64,000 nucleotides of DNA, from the NCBI GenBank assembly GCA_900548355.1, contig URKR01000009.1:13966-77965 (forward strand), in the 5' to 3' direction. Position 1 is the first letter of the stretch. Every line of letters starts with the position of its first letter. The position numbers were made by a program, and so were the translations under genes. This document shows, in pieces, positions 16,396 to 24,571 of this stretch. The notes beneath the pieces were generated by a model. The model did no database searches and was not told the origin of the DNA. It was given only the letters and a program-made list of their open reading frames with translations. The stretch is from an uncultured Oscillospiraceae bacterium (GTDB taxonomy: Bacteria > Bacillota > Clostridia > Oscillospirales > Ruminococcaceae).

Positions 16396-17350
16396 ATGGT
16401 TCTGCGCAGCCGGGGCGGTCTTGTTGGCCGCCCTGGCTGTTCTGAGTTTGTTTACCGGCAAATATCCCCTGACCTTCGAGGGTCTGCTCGCCGGCGACGA
16501 GATGCAGCGCCGGGTGTTCTGGACACTGCGGGCCAGCCGCACGGCGGTAGGCGTGGTGGGGGGCTTTGCGCTTGGCGCAGCCGGGTTTGTCTACCAGACG
16601 GTTTTCCGCAACCCGCTCGCCTCGCCCGATGTCATCGGCGTGTCCTCCGGCGCAAGCGCCGGGGCGGCGTTCGGAATTCTGTTTTTGTCCGGCGCGGCGT
16701 CGGTCACAGCGGCTTCGTTTGCCGGGGCGCTGGCCGCGGTCGGGCTGTCGCTCGCGCTCTCGGCGCTCGACCGCTCGGGCCGGCAGGGGACGATTGTGCT
16801 GGCCGGCATCGCGGTGCACGCGCTGGCCCAAACCGCCCTCATGGCCCTCAAGCTCACGGCCGACCCCGAGCGGGAGCTCGCCTCGATAGAATACTGGATC
16901 ATGGGCAGCCTCAACGGCATCAGCGGGTACTCGATCGGCGGCAACCTCGCGCTCTGCGCGCTCTGCCTGGCCGGGCTGTTTCTTTTGCACCGGCAGGTGC
17001 TGCTGCTCTCGGCTGAGGAAGGCGAAGCCCGGATGCTCGGCGTACAGGTCGGGCGGCTGCGGCTGGTTGTACTGCTGCTGGCTACGCTTGTCGTCTCCTG
17101 CATCGTCAGTTTGTCGGGGCTCATCAGCTTTGTCGGGCTGCTGGCCCCGCACGGCGCGCGGCTGCTGACCGGGCGCAACGGCATCGGCACGATGTGGCTG
17201 GGCGGGCTGCTCGGCGGAATCCTGCTGGTCGGGGCGGATATTCTGGCCCGCACCGCCGCGGCGACAGAGCTGCCGGTCAGCATCTTTACCAGCCTGCTCG
17301 GCGCGCCGTTTCTGATCTTCCTGCTTGTGCGGGGGAGGGAACGCGGATGA
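16349..17350 (+). CDS. FecCD/MolB-family ABC importer permease
   Basis: About 333 residues with roughly ten hydrophobic helices and FecCD-family signatures (GFALGAAGFVYQTVFRNPLA; SLSGLISFVGLLAPHGARLL). It forms the membrane channel for the lipoprotein encoded upstream. The longest start, ATG 16349, overlaps the upstream gene by 47 bp without a strong ribosome site. ATG 16358 or GTG 16385 are alternatives, so the first 12 residues are uncertain. It overlaps the ATPase gene by 4 bp (ATGA). Confidence 0.9.
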   Translation: MNSMKPSTASPIVKTKWFCAAGAVLLAALAVLSLFTGKYPLTFEGLLAGDEMQRRVFWTLRASRTAVGVVGGFALGAAGFVYQTVFRNPLASPDVIGVSSGASAGAAFGILFLSGAASVTAASFAGALAAVGLSLALSALDRSGRQGTIVLAGIAVHALAQTALMALKLTADPERELASIEYWIMGSLNGISGYSIGGNLALCALCLAGLFLLHRQVLLLSAEEGEARMLGVQVGRLRLVVLLLATLVVSCIVSLSGLISFVGLLAPHGARLLTGRNGIGTMWLGGLLGGILLVGADILARTAAATELPVSIFTSLLGAPFLIFLLVRGRERG

Positions 17351-18138
17351 GCTTTTTCACAGTCGAAGGGCTTGCGGCCGGCTATGGCCGCCGGCCGGTT
17401 CTTTCGGGCGTCGATTTCACGCTCGAAGCCGGCAAACTGTACGGCGTGCTCGGCGCGAACGGCAGCGGCAAGACGACGCTGCTCAAGGCCGCCTGCGGCA
17501 TTTTGCCCCACCGCGGGCGCTGCCTTCTGGAAGGGCAGGCGCTTGAAACCCAGAGTGTGCGGATGCGGGCGCGGCAGTGTGGCTACATCCCGCAGCGCAG
17601 CGGGATTGGGATCGATCTTTCAGCGCTTGAGGTTGTGCTGATGGGGTTTAACCCGCAGCTCGGCCTGCTCGAGCGACCGTCCGCCGCGATGCAAGCCAAA
17701 GCGCGCGAAGCGCTGTGGCAGGTAGGGCTGGAAGACCGGGCCGACGAGAACTACCAGCACCTCAGCGAAGGGCAGAAGCAGCTCTGCATCCTGGCGCGCA
17801 CGCTTGCGGCCGATGCGCGGCTGCTGCTTCTCGATGAACCCGAGAGCGCGCTGGATTTCCAGCACCGGCACCGGCTGCTCGCGCTGCTGCGCGGCTGGGC
17901 CGGGGCGGGGCGGCGCGCGGCGCTCGTGGCGCTGCACGACCCGGCGCTCGCCTTAAACGGCTGCGACGGGCTGCTGATCCTGGCGGAAGGCCGGGTGCAG
18001 GGGACACTGCGCCCGGCGGCCGACGAGCCTGCCGCCATCGAAGCGGCGCTTCGAACTCTCTACGGCCCGGTCAGCGTGCGGCGCTGCCAAAACCGCGCCG
18101 GCAACCCCCAGCTTGTGCTGCTCAAGGAGGAAGGATAG
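17347..18138 (+). CDS. ABC importer ATPase (MolC/FecE-like)
   Basis: 263-residue nucleotide-binding subunit. The Walker A motif is GANGSGKTT (~33-41), the signature LSEGQKQ (~141), Walker B LLLLDEPESALD and the switch His is in ALHD. The signature is LSEGQ rather than LSGGQ, a common variant. The start is ATG 17347 with GGGAGGG upstream; the frame is open before that only because it runs within the permease gene. It completes a lipoprotein-permease-ATPase importer and is immediately followed by the ModE-like gene. Confidence 0.93.
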   Translation: MSFFTVEGLAAGYGRRPVLSGVDFTLEAGKLYGVLGANGSGKTTLLKAACGILPHRGRCLLEGQALETQSVRMRARQCGYIPQRSGIGIDLSALEVVLMGFNPQLGLLERPSAAMQAKAREALWQVGLEDRADENYQHLSEGQKQLCILARTLAADARLLLLDEPESALDFQHRHRLLALLRGWAGAGRRAALVALHDPALALNGCDGLLILAEGRVQGTLRPAADEPAAIEAALRTLYGPVSVRRCQNRAGNPQLVLLKEEG

Positions 18139-18480
18139 ATGCGGGCGGTGACGAAGGTCTATTTCTTGGATGAAAACGGCGAGAAATTTTTCGGCGAAGG
18201 CCCCTGCCGCCTGCTGCATGGGGTGGAGCAGACCGGCTCGCTGCGGGCGGCCGCGCAGAACATGGGCATGGCCTACACCAAGGCGCTCAAACTGCTGCAG
18301 CGGGCCGAGGCGGCGCTTGGTTACCCGCTGACCACCCGCACAACCGGCGGAAGGGCGGGCGGCGGCAGCGCGCTGACGCCCGAAGGAAAGGAGTGGCTTG
18401 CACGGTATGAACGCTACCGGGACGCCTGTGTTGAGGCCAACCGCCAGCTCTATCTGGCTTGCTTTCCGCAGCAGCGGTAA
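18139..18480 (+). CDS. One-domain ModE-like winged-helix regulator
   Basis: 113 residues matching only the N-terminal DNA-binding half of ModE: a helix-turn-helix at ~31-50 (TGSLRAAAQNMGMAYTKALK) and the wing TTGGRAGGGSALTPEG. The molybdate-binding (molbindin) domains of full ModE are absent, so it would need another way to sense metal. The ATG directly follows the importer ATPase stop, with AAGGAGG in front. The candidate site is the dyad at 15180-15203. Regulation of importer and hydroxylase is inferred. Confidence 0.85.
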   Translation: MRAVTKVYFLDENGEKFFGEGPCRLLHGVEQTGSLRAAAQNMGMAYTKALKLLQRAEAALGYPLTTRTTGGRAGGGSALTPEGKEWLARYERYRDACVEANRQLYLACFPQQR

Positions 18481-19522
18481 GCGCCACCTGATGCTGACCG
18501 GCGGCCGCGGCAGCGGCAAAACAACGATGCTGCGGGCGCTGACGGCGTTCTTGGCGCCTGAGGTGCCGCCCGGCGTGACCAGCTGGGCGGAGCCTGGCCG
18601 GGGCGTCTTTTTGCAGGAGAACGCGACCGGCACGCGACGCCAGGTCGGCGCGTTTGACCCTGCCCTGCCCGGGCCGGAAAACCGGATGCGCCCGCTGGCG
18701 GATGGGTTTGCCGGCTTCGGCGCGGCGGCGCTCGGCCACTGTGCCGAAGCGCCGGGGGACTGGGCGACGGTGGACGAGGTTGGGTATCTTGAAACAACCA
18801 GCCCGGCCTACACCGCGGCGCTTGAAAAACTCTTTGCCCGCAAACGGGTGCTGGCGGCGGTACGGCGGCAAGAGCTGCCGTTTCTGCGGGCGCTGTGCGC
18901 GCGGGTGGATGTTTTTTTGGTCGATCTTGACGCGCCGTTTGACCTTTGCGGCTGTGTGCTGATGGCCTCGGGGCTTGGGCGGCGATTCGGCGGCAACAAG
19001 CTGCTGGCGGATTTCCGCGGCCGGCCGCTTGTGCAGTGCGCGATCGACGCGACGGCCAACGTCTTTGCCCGGCGGGTGCTGGTTACCCGCAGCGCGGAAG
19101 TCGCGGCGCTTGGCCGGCGACAGGGGATCAGGACAGTGCTGCATGCCGAACCCTGCCGTGCCGACGCAATCCGGCTGGGCCTTGCGGCACTGCAGGAGGG
19201 GCCGGCGCTGACCGGCTGCCTGTTCTGCCCCTGCGACCAGCCGCTGCTGCGGCAGGATACCGTCGCGGCGCTGGCGCTGGCCGCGGCAGGGGAGCCGGAT
19301 GCCATCTGGCGGCCGGCCGCAGGCGGGGCCGCGGGCGCGCCGGTACTCTTCCCGGCATGGGCGTTCCCGGCGCTGGCTGCGCTGCCTGCGGGAAGGGGCG
19401 GGGGCGCGGTGATCCGCAAAAATCCCGACCGGCTGCGGCTGCTTGCAATTGACGATGCGATGGAACTTGCCGATGTGGATCGGCCGGAGGATCTTGTGCG
19501 CCTTGCCGCGGCGGGAAAGTAA
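18398..19522 (+). CDS. THEP1-like NTPase fused to MocA-like cytidylyltransferase
   Basis: Two-domain fusion. The N-terminal half is a THEP1/NTPase_1 P-loop enzyme (TGGRGSGKTT; VDEVGYLE at ~125, equivalent to VDEIGKME). The C-terminal ~190 residues are a MobA/MocA-type nucleotidyltransferase (LMASGLGRRFGGNKLL; CPCDQPLL), which would attach CMP or GMP to molybdopterin for the hydroxylase. The reading frame overlaps the ModE-like gene. AAAGGAG sits just before TTG 18398, and ATG 18407 is in range; ATG 18491 would start directly at the P-loop strand but has no ribosome site. The role of the NTPase half is unknown to me. Confidence 0.85.
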   Translation: MHGMNATGTPVLRPTASSIWLAFRSSGKRHLMLTGGRGSGKTTMLRALTAFLAPEVPPGVTSWAEPGRGVFLQENATGTRRQVGAFDPALPGPENRMRPLADGFAGFGAAALGHCAEAPGDWATVDEVGYLETTSPAYTAALEKLFARKRVLAAVRRQELPFLRALCARVDVFLVDLDAPFDLCGCVLMASGLGRRFGGNKLLADFRGRPLVQCAIDATANVFARRVLVTRSAEVAALGRRQGIRTVLHAEPCRADAIRLGLAALQEGPALTGCLFCPCDQPLLRQDTVAALALAAAGEPDAIWRPAAGGAAGAPVLFPAWAFPALAALPAGRGGGAVIRKNPDRLRLLAIDDAMELADVDRPEDLVRLAAAGK

Positions 19523-19569
19523 ACGCCGCCATTTTGTCGAAAAAATTCACAAAAACCCGAAAAGAACCT

Positions 19570-19598
19570 TGCTTTCCCTACGGCTTTTCGATATACTG
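19570..19598 (+). promoter_or_regulatory. Promoter of the NCS2 permease
   Basis: TTGCTT (19570-19575) and TATACT (19593-19598) have a 17-bp spacer, the same -35 as in the importer promoter at 15149. The predicted start near 19605 leaves a leader of about 110 nt. Confidence 0.55.
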
Positions 19599-19604
19599 TC
19601 TGTT

Positions 19605-19714
19605 GTTGGTATCGTTCAAGAAAGCCCTCGTGAAGGCCCGCCTGGCGGGCTTGGGCGGGGGCTTTCGCCGTTTGGGGCGTGGTTGGAGCCGCCCCAGGAA
19701 AGTGAGGAAAAACT
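19605..19714 (+). promoter_or_regulatory. Structured 5' leader of the NCS2 permease
   Basis: AAAGCCC (19621-19627) pairs with GGGCTTT (19659-19665) around an inner GCCCG/CGGGC hairpin (19636-19650). A third stem, GGGGCG (19674-19679) with CGCCCC (19690-19695), precedes the GTGAGG ribosome site. It could be a cis-regulatory RNA, but I cannot match it to a known purine or xanthine riboswitch. Confidence 0.45.
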
Positions 19715-21043
19715 ATGAGCAAGGAATCCCAAACCAGCGCGGTGCTGCTGCAATATGATGGCAAGCCATCCTGGGGCGTTGCGTTCCCCCAAGCCATGCA
19801 GCATGTGCTGGCCATGCTGATCGGCAACATTACCCCGCCGATGCTGATTGCCGGCACCTGCGGCCTTTCGGCTGAAGACCAGATCATGCTGACCCAGGCA
19901 GCCATGATCATCGGCGGCCTGACCACCCTGCTGCAGCTGTTCCCGGTCTTCGGCTTCGGCATGAAGATGCCCAACGTCATGGGCGTCGCCTTTGCCTATA
20001 TGCCGATTTTGACCATCATCGGTTCGCAGTACGGCATTTCGGCCATCTTCGGCTCCCAGCTGGTAGCGGCCTTTGTCTCCATCTTCATCGGTATGTTTAT
20101 CGGCCGCATTCGTCGTTTCTTCCCGCCGATTGTCAGCGGTACCGTTGTCATGAGCATCGGTCTTTCGCTCTATGGCACCGCGATCAACTACATCGGCGGC
20201 GGTTCGGCGGCCCAGGCGGCCGGCACCTTCGGCGCGCCGAAGTTCTGGTTCCTGGCTATTTTGACCCTGCTTGTCACGCTGGGGTGCAACTTTTTCGGTA
20301 AGGGTCTGCTCAAGACCTCCGGCATGCTGGTCGGCATCATTGTGGGGTATGCGGCGGCGCTTCTCATGGGCGGTGTGGTGGATTTCACCAACCTGCAGAC
20401 CGCATCCTGGTTCTCGGTGCCGATCCCGTTCCACTTTGGGCTGAGCTTCCACCCCGATGCGATCATCATGATGATCCTGATGTATATGGTACAGGCCGTG
20501 CAGACAATCGGCGACGTATCCTCCACCGCAATGGGCGGCTTTGGCCGTGAAGCCACCGACCAGGAGCTCGGCGGCGCGATCAAGGGCCAGGGCATCTGCG
20601 GCATGATCGGCGCCTGCATCGGCGGCCTGCCGACCGACCCCTACAGCCAGAACGTTGGCCTGATCTGCACGACCAAGGTGGTTGCGCGCCGGGTGTTCAC
20701 AATGGTTGGCGTGATTATGCTGCTGGCCGGCGTTTTCCCGAAGTTCAGCGGCCTGATGGCGACCATCCCGCAGCCGGTGCTTGGCGGCGCGACGGTGACC
20801 GTCTTCGCAGCAATTACCATGTCGGGCATCCAGCTGCTCAATGAGCAGCCGCTGAACTATCGCAACCGGATGATCGTTGGCATTGCGCTTGCGCTTGGCC
20901 TTGGCATTGATGCTGCGCCGGAAATCCTTCAGTTCGTGCCCCCGCTGCTGCAGAACATCTTCGGCAGCTCGCTGGTGGTCTCCTTCCTTGTGGTGTTTGT
21001 GCTGAACATCATTGTGCCGAAGGACGATGAAGAAGAAGCCTGA
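19715..21043 (+). CDS. NCS2 xanthine/uracil-type purine permease
   Basis: 442-residue polytopic membrane protein of the nucleobase:cation symporter-2 family, about 14 helices. Family features are AFPQAMQHVLAMLIGN near the start, the TM8-region ELGGAIKGQGICGMIG and the following GGLPTDPYSQNVGLI, matching xanthine/urate carriers (usual motif GxxTRPxxxN-like). It would bring in the purine oxidised by the divergent xanthine dehydrogenase-like enzyme. GTGAGG lies 8 nt before ATG 19715. It is a single gene with its own promoter and terminator. The exact substrate (xanthine, urate or uracil) is not decided by sequence. Confidence 0.92.
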   Translation: MSKESQTSAVLLQYDGKPSWGVAFPQAMQHVLAMLIGNITPPMLIAGTCGLSAEDQIMLTQAAMIIGGLTTLLQLFPVFGFGMKMPNVMGVAFAYMPILTIIGSQYGISAIFGSQLVAAFVSIFIGMFIGRIRRFFPPIVSGTVVMSIGLSLYGTAINYIGGGSAAQAAGTFGAPKFWFLAILTLLVTLGCNFFGKGLLKTSGMLVGIIVGYAAALLMGGVVDFTNLQTASWFSVPIPFHFGLSFHPDAIIMMILMYMVQAVQTIGDVSSTAMGGFGREATDQELGGAIKGQGICGMIGACIGGLPTDPYSQNVGLICTTKVVARRVFTMVGVIMLLAGVFPKFSGLMATIPQPVLGGATVTVFAAITMSGIQLLNEQPLNYRNRMIVGIALALGLGIDAAPEILQFVPPLLQNIFGSSLVVSFLVVFVLNIIVPKDDEEEA

Positions 21044-21062
21044 ACAGGCAGATAAGCAGAAA

Positions 21063-21101
21063 GGCGGGCGCCGGGAACCACCCCGGCGCCCGCCTTGCGT
21101 T
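21063..21101 (+). terminator. Terminator of the NCS2 permease
   Basis: GGCGGGCGCCGGG (21063-21075) and CCCGGCGCCCGCC (21082-21094) form a 13-bp stem with a 6-nt loop, followed by TTGCGTTT. Confidence 0.8.
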
Positions 21102-21110
21102 TGCCGCCAC

Positions 21111-21143
21111 AAAAAGCCCCGGCACATTTTCATGTGCCGGGGC
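21111..21143 (-). terminator. Terminator at the 3' end of the candidate ncRNA
   Basis: Read on the - strand, GCCCCGGCACA pairs with TGTGCCGGGGC (21143-21133 with 21126-21116) around a 6-nt loop, followed by TTTTT (21115-21111). No - strand gene precedes it for 1.6 kb, so it must end a noncoding transcript. Confidence 0.85.
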
Positions 21144-22545
21144 GGTGCTGCTTGATTGGACTCATAGCCTCATACCCATTTGTTTTGCTTCTGATTTTGC
21201 TTCCAATTGATACGGATGAAAAGATCCTTACCTGTATCTTTCAACTACTTTGAAAAACTGCCTGTAAGAACGAATTCCATCCACCCTACATTTGAAAGAA
21301 AGAAATCGCTTGAAACTTACCGAGAACTTTTTCGGCTGCTACCTGATACACGTCTCAATTTACGGTTACGGATTCTTGGATGCATCCAACTTTTGCTTGC
21401 TGTGCTTTGAACCATTCAAGTTTGTTTCTTATGGCCTTTCACCGTAAGGGAAAGGGGACGGATTCAATTTTGTTTGGGAAAGCGGATTTTTAAGATTGGA
21501 TTAACTTCCAGAAAACCATTTGCCTGCAACCAATCCGGGTCAGATAACGATATCGGTGTTTCCAGAAACTCGCATCGATGCGAAATGGGGTAGGGGTTGA
21601 TGCCAGAGGAAAAACCTCTTTATCAGCTGTACATTGGCGTATCTCCTATTTTTGGGTTCGGTGAACGTTATGCTATCCTGTATTTCTGGCTTCCAGCCAG
21701 AGGAATGAACATTTGTTTCGGGCCATTTCTCTTTGCAGCAAAGGCTTTGGTTTGTGGTATCGTCCCATCTGTCAAACTGCTTTGCAAACATCCTATGGTC
21801 TTTGCCTGCGGTTATACAATCGGGTTTACCTGCTGTGGATTTTAGATATATCTTTCCCGTTTCCAGTTCTTTTCAATTTCATCAATTTCAAGAACGGGTT
21901 GAGAAGATAGGGATCGCTTTTTTGTCTTGCACCAATCTGCCTTTTTAATGCCGCTGGTTGTCTCAACTCTTCTTCCTTTCGGCTTTCGCCTCTTTAAGAA
22001 GAGGAAACGCGGTCATTCTGCTGGGTGGGAACGGTCTTACTCTTTACCCTTTCATCGAATCTCAAATCTATTCAAAACGCTGGGGTCATCATCTATGACG
22101 GGCCCTGGGTCTGCTGATTTTTATTCACGAACCAAACCATCGTGGTTGTTCATTTTTTTACAGGTAATGACCTGCGGCTGTCAATGTGGTTCGTCTTTTT
22201 CAGCAGGCCCAGGCCCGCCGGTGATGAATGGGATCTTTAAAGTTTGCCACGGGACTGAGCCTCCTTTCTTACGAATCCTGCCGGCCTAACGCCTTTGCAT
22301 TTCTTTCAAGTTTTCCGTTGGCCTTTCAGGCTGTTTCCTTAAAACGGAGTCCCTTTCAGTTTCAACCGACTCTCTTGGCCTCCTCTTTGGCTGGTTCCAT
22401 CGAACCAGGTTTCAAGGTATCTCCAATTTGTCTGATTGTTTTGGAAAGGCTGTCGTTTGGAAGAACCTGCGCCTTTTCGGTTTCTTTTGAAAGTGGCGAC
22501 CTTGGAACTTTTGTTGTTCCTTATCTCCGGCGGTTTTCTTTCTGT
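21111..22545 (-). ncRNA. Candidate giant structured noncoding RNA (~1.43 kb)
   Basis: No protein gene is convincing here on either strand, yet the - strand has a strong promoter (22552-22580) and a strong terminator (21111-21143) as a matched pair. Read on the - strand the stretch is purine-rich and AT-richer than the chromosome. It is full of local hairpins: 22391-22408 (7 bp, 4-nt loop), 21967-22003 (8 bp enclosing GGC-GAAA-GCC, a GNRA tetraloop), 22161-22174, 21866-21895, 21686-21700 (6 bp, 3-nt loop), 21605-21619, 21435-21455 and 21376-21389. I do not recognise RNase P RNA, tmRNA, a group II intron or OLE. It could be an unknown large RNA comparable in style to GOLLD/ROOL/OLE, or less likely a decayed gene. 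Confidence 0.6.
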
Positions 22546-22551
22546 GACTAT

Positions 22552-22580
22552 ACTATACCACGCCCTTAAGGCCGTGTCTA
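22552..22580 (-). promoter_or_regulatory. Promoter of the candidate ncRNA
   Basis: TAGACA (22580-22575) and extended -10 TGGTATAGT (hexamer 22557-22552) have a 17-bp spacer on the - strand; each hexamer differs from consensus at one base. Start expected near 22545. Confidence 0.75.
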
Positions 22581-22677
22581 TTCGCAGACCCAACAAAGGT
22601 TTGAGGAAACATTTATGCAAATCAGGTATGGAAAGTACATTGACGGATGTGGTATAATAAATATGTTCGGTGTACCT

Positions 22678-22710
22678 AAAAGCGGGCCGCTCCTTTCGGG
22701 GCGGCCCGCT
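22678..22710 (-). terminator. argS operon terminator
   Basis: AGCGGGCCGC (22681-22690) pairs with GCGGCCCGCT (22701-22710). On the - strand it is followed by TTTTAGG. It ends the ddl-murI-DUF1934-argS transcripts just before the ncRNA promoter, so the ncRNA is a separate unit. Confidence 0.85.
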
Positions 22711-22739
22711 TTCGCGATTGGCATGGTACAAAATAAACG

Positions 22740-24497
22740 TTACATCGTTTCCGGCGCGTTGATCTTAAACATGGTCAGCACGTTGTGGATCACGCCGCGC
22801 ACGGCCAGGCAGAGCGCAATCCGGCCCTGCTGCACGGTTTTGTCTTCGGCTTCAAGGATGCGGCAGGCGTTGTAGAACCGGTGGAAGGCGGTGGCCAGGT
22901 CAATGACGAACCGGGTGATCCGTGCGGGGTCATAGTGGTCGGCCGCGGCCGTGATTTCGGCAGGGAAGGCGGCCAGCAGCCGGATCAGGGCCTGCTCGCT
23001 CGGGTCGGTCAGCACGCCGGCGTCAACAGCTTCGGCCCCGGCGAACGGGATGCCGGCGGCCTCGACCTTTTTCAGCAGCGAGCAGATCCGCGCGTGGGCG
23101 TACTGCACATAGTAAACGGGGTTTTCGCTGTCGCTGCGCACGGCCAAATCAAGGTCAAAGTCCAGCGTCGAGGAACTCTCACGCTGGTTGAAGAAGAACC
23201 GCGCCGAATCGATCGGCACCTCGTCCAGCAGATCGGTCAGGGTGATCGCCTTGCCGGTGCGCTTGCTCATCCGCACGGGTTTGCCGTCCCGCATCAGGTT
23301 GACCATCTGCATCAGCACCACGTCGAGCCGGCTGCCGTCCAGGCCGACGGCGTCCATCGCACCCTTCATGCGGGCCACATGGCCGTGATGGTCAGCGCCC
23401 CAGACATCAATGGCCTTGTCAAAGCCGCGCACGGCAAGCTTGTTGTAGTGGTAGGCGATATCGGCGGCGAAATAAGTCGGGATCCCGTTGGCGCGCACAA
23501 GCACTTCATCCTTGGCCTCTTCCTCGCCGTCGGCGGATTTCCGCTTGTTGGCCACACCGTATTTGGCGGCGTACTGGGCGCTTTTGTACATGATCGCGCC
23601 GTCCTCGGCCTTGTAGCAGGCGCCGGAGGCAAGCAGCTTGTCCACCACGGCCTGCACGGCGCCGGCCTTGTGCAGGTCGCTTTCATGGAACCAGACGTCG
23701 TATTCGATGCGGTATTTGCCGAGATCGCGCTGCAAACCGGCAATGTTTTTGGGCAAAGCAAAATCGGTGATTGCCTGTTTCAGCGTTTCGAAATCGCCGT
23801 CAACATAAGCGTCGCCGTGCTCGGCCGCAAAGTTTTTGGCGTGCTCGACAATGTCGGCGCCCTGGTAGCATTCGGCCGGCAGCGGGCAGGCTTCCTCCCC
23901 TTTGAACTGCTGCAGGTAGCGGATGGCCAGGCTTTTGCCAAACTTTTCGATCTGGTTGCCGGCATCGTTGATGTAAAACTCACGGGTCACGTCGTAGCCG
24001 GCCCAGTCCAGGCAGGCTGCCAGGCAGTCGCCCAGCGCGCCGCCGCGGGCGTTGCCCATATGCATCGGGCCGGTCGGGTTGGCCGAAACAAACTCCACAT
24101 TGTATTTCTTGCCGGCGCCGGCGTTGGTGCGGCCGTATTCCGGTTCGGTGCAGGCCGCGCGCAGCGCGTCGGTAAACCAGGCATTGCCCAAAAACAGGTT
24201 GATAAAACCGGGGCCGGCAATTTCAACCCGCTCAAACAGGCTGCCCGTCAGGTCCAGCGCACCGACAATCGCTTCGGCAATCTGGCGCGGCGCTTTGCGG
24301 AAGGTGCGCGCGCCGGCCATGGCGAGGTTGCTGGCCACGTCGCCGTTCTTTACGTCGGCCGGGATTTCGACGACGAAAGCCGGCAGTTCGGCTTCGGGCA
24401 GGGCGCCAGCGGCCATGGCGGAACGGGCGGCTTCGGCCAGCAGGGCACGGGCGGCGTCCAATGCGGTCTGGCGGGGGTTGTAACAGCGGTAATCCAT
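22740..24497 (-). CDS. argS: Arginyl-tRNA synthetase
   Basis: 585-residue class I aminoacyl-tRNA synthetase that charges tRNA-Arg. The N-terminal additional domain (Add-1) spans residues ~1-110. The HIGH-equivalent motif is HMGNARGG (~135) and the KMSKS-equivalent RMSKRTGKA (~370). The C-terminal anticodon-binding DALR domain ends ITRFVIDLATAFHRFYNAC. The start is ATG 24497 (MDYRCYNPRQ) with AAGGAGG 6 nt upstream, not the ATG at 24557. It lies downstream of the DUF1934 gene on the same strand and ends at a strong terminator. Confidence 0.96.
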   Translation of the reverse strand: MDYRCYNPRQTALDAARALLAEAARSAMAAGALPEAELPAFVVEIPADVKNGDVASNLAMAGARTFRKAPRQIAEAIVGALDLTGSLFERVEIAGPGFINLFLGNAWFTDALRAACTEPEYGRTNAGAGKKYNVEFVSANPTGPMHMGNARGGALGDCLAACLDWAGYDVTREFYINDAGNQIEKFGKSLAIRYLQQFKGEEACPLPAECYQGADIVEHAKNFAAEHGDAYVDGDFETLKQAITDFALPKNIAGLQRDLGKYRIEYDVWFHESDLHKAGAVQAVVDKLLASGACYKAEDGAIMYKSAQYAAKYGVANKRKSADGEEEAKDEVLVRANGIPTYFAADIAYHYNKLAVRGFDKAIDVWGADHHGHVARMKGAMDAVGLDGSRLDVVLMQMVNLMRDGKPVRMSKRTGKAITLTDLLDEVPIDSARFFFNQRESSSTLDFDLDLAVRSDSENPVYYVQYAHARICSLLKKVEAAGIPFAGAEAVDAGVLTDPSEQALIRLLAAFPAEITAAADHYDPARITRFVIDLATAFHRFYNACRILEAEDKTVQQGRIALCLAVRGVIHNVLTMFKINAPETM

Positions 24498-24571
24498 GAA
24501 TATCCTCCTTGCTGGGAATGGGCGTCTGTTCGGACTGTCCAAACTTTCAAAATTCATCGCGGCGGGGTGTT

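Noticed and set aside
19605..19714. Known xanthine or guanine riboswitch
   Set aside because: I could not identify the conserved core bases of the purine aptamers, so only a generic structured leader is reported.
22650..22658. + strand extended -10 (TGGTATAAT) just after the ncRNA promoter region
   Set aside because: No acceptable -35 at 16-18 bp, and a strong hairpin terminator lies about 20 bp downstream, so any product would be tiny. Not called as a promoter.
21207..22731. Short open frames of 60-130 codons inside the 21.1-22.7 kb gap
   Set aside because: None has a ribosome site at its start, a recognisable motif or a coherent length, and they overlap in several frames on both strands. 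The stretch is better explained as noncoding.
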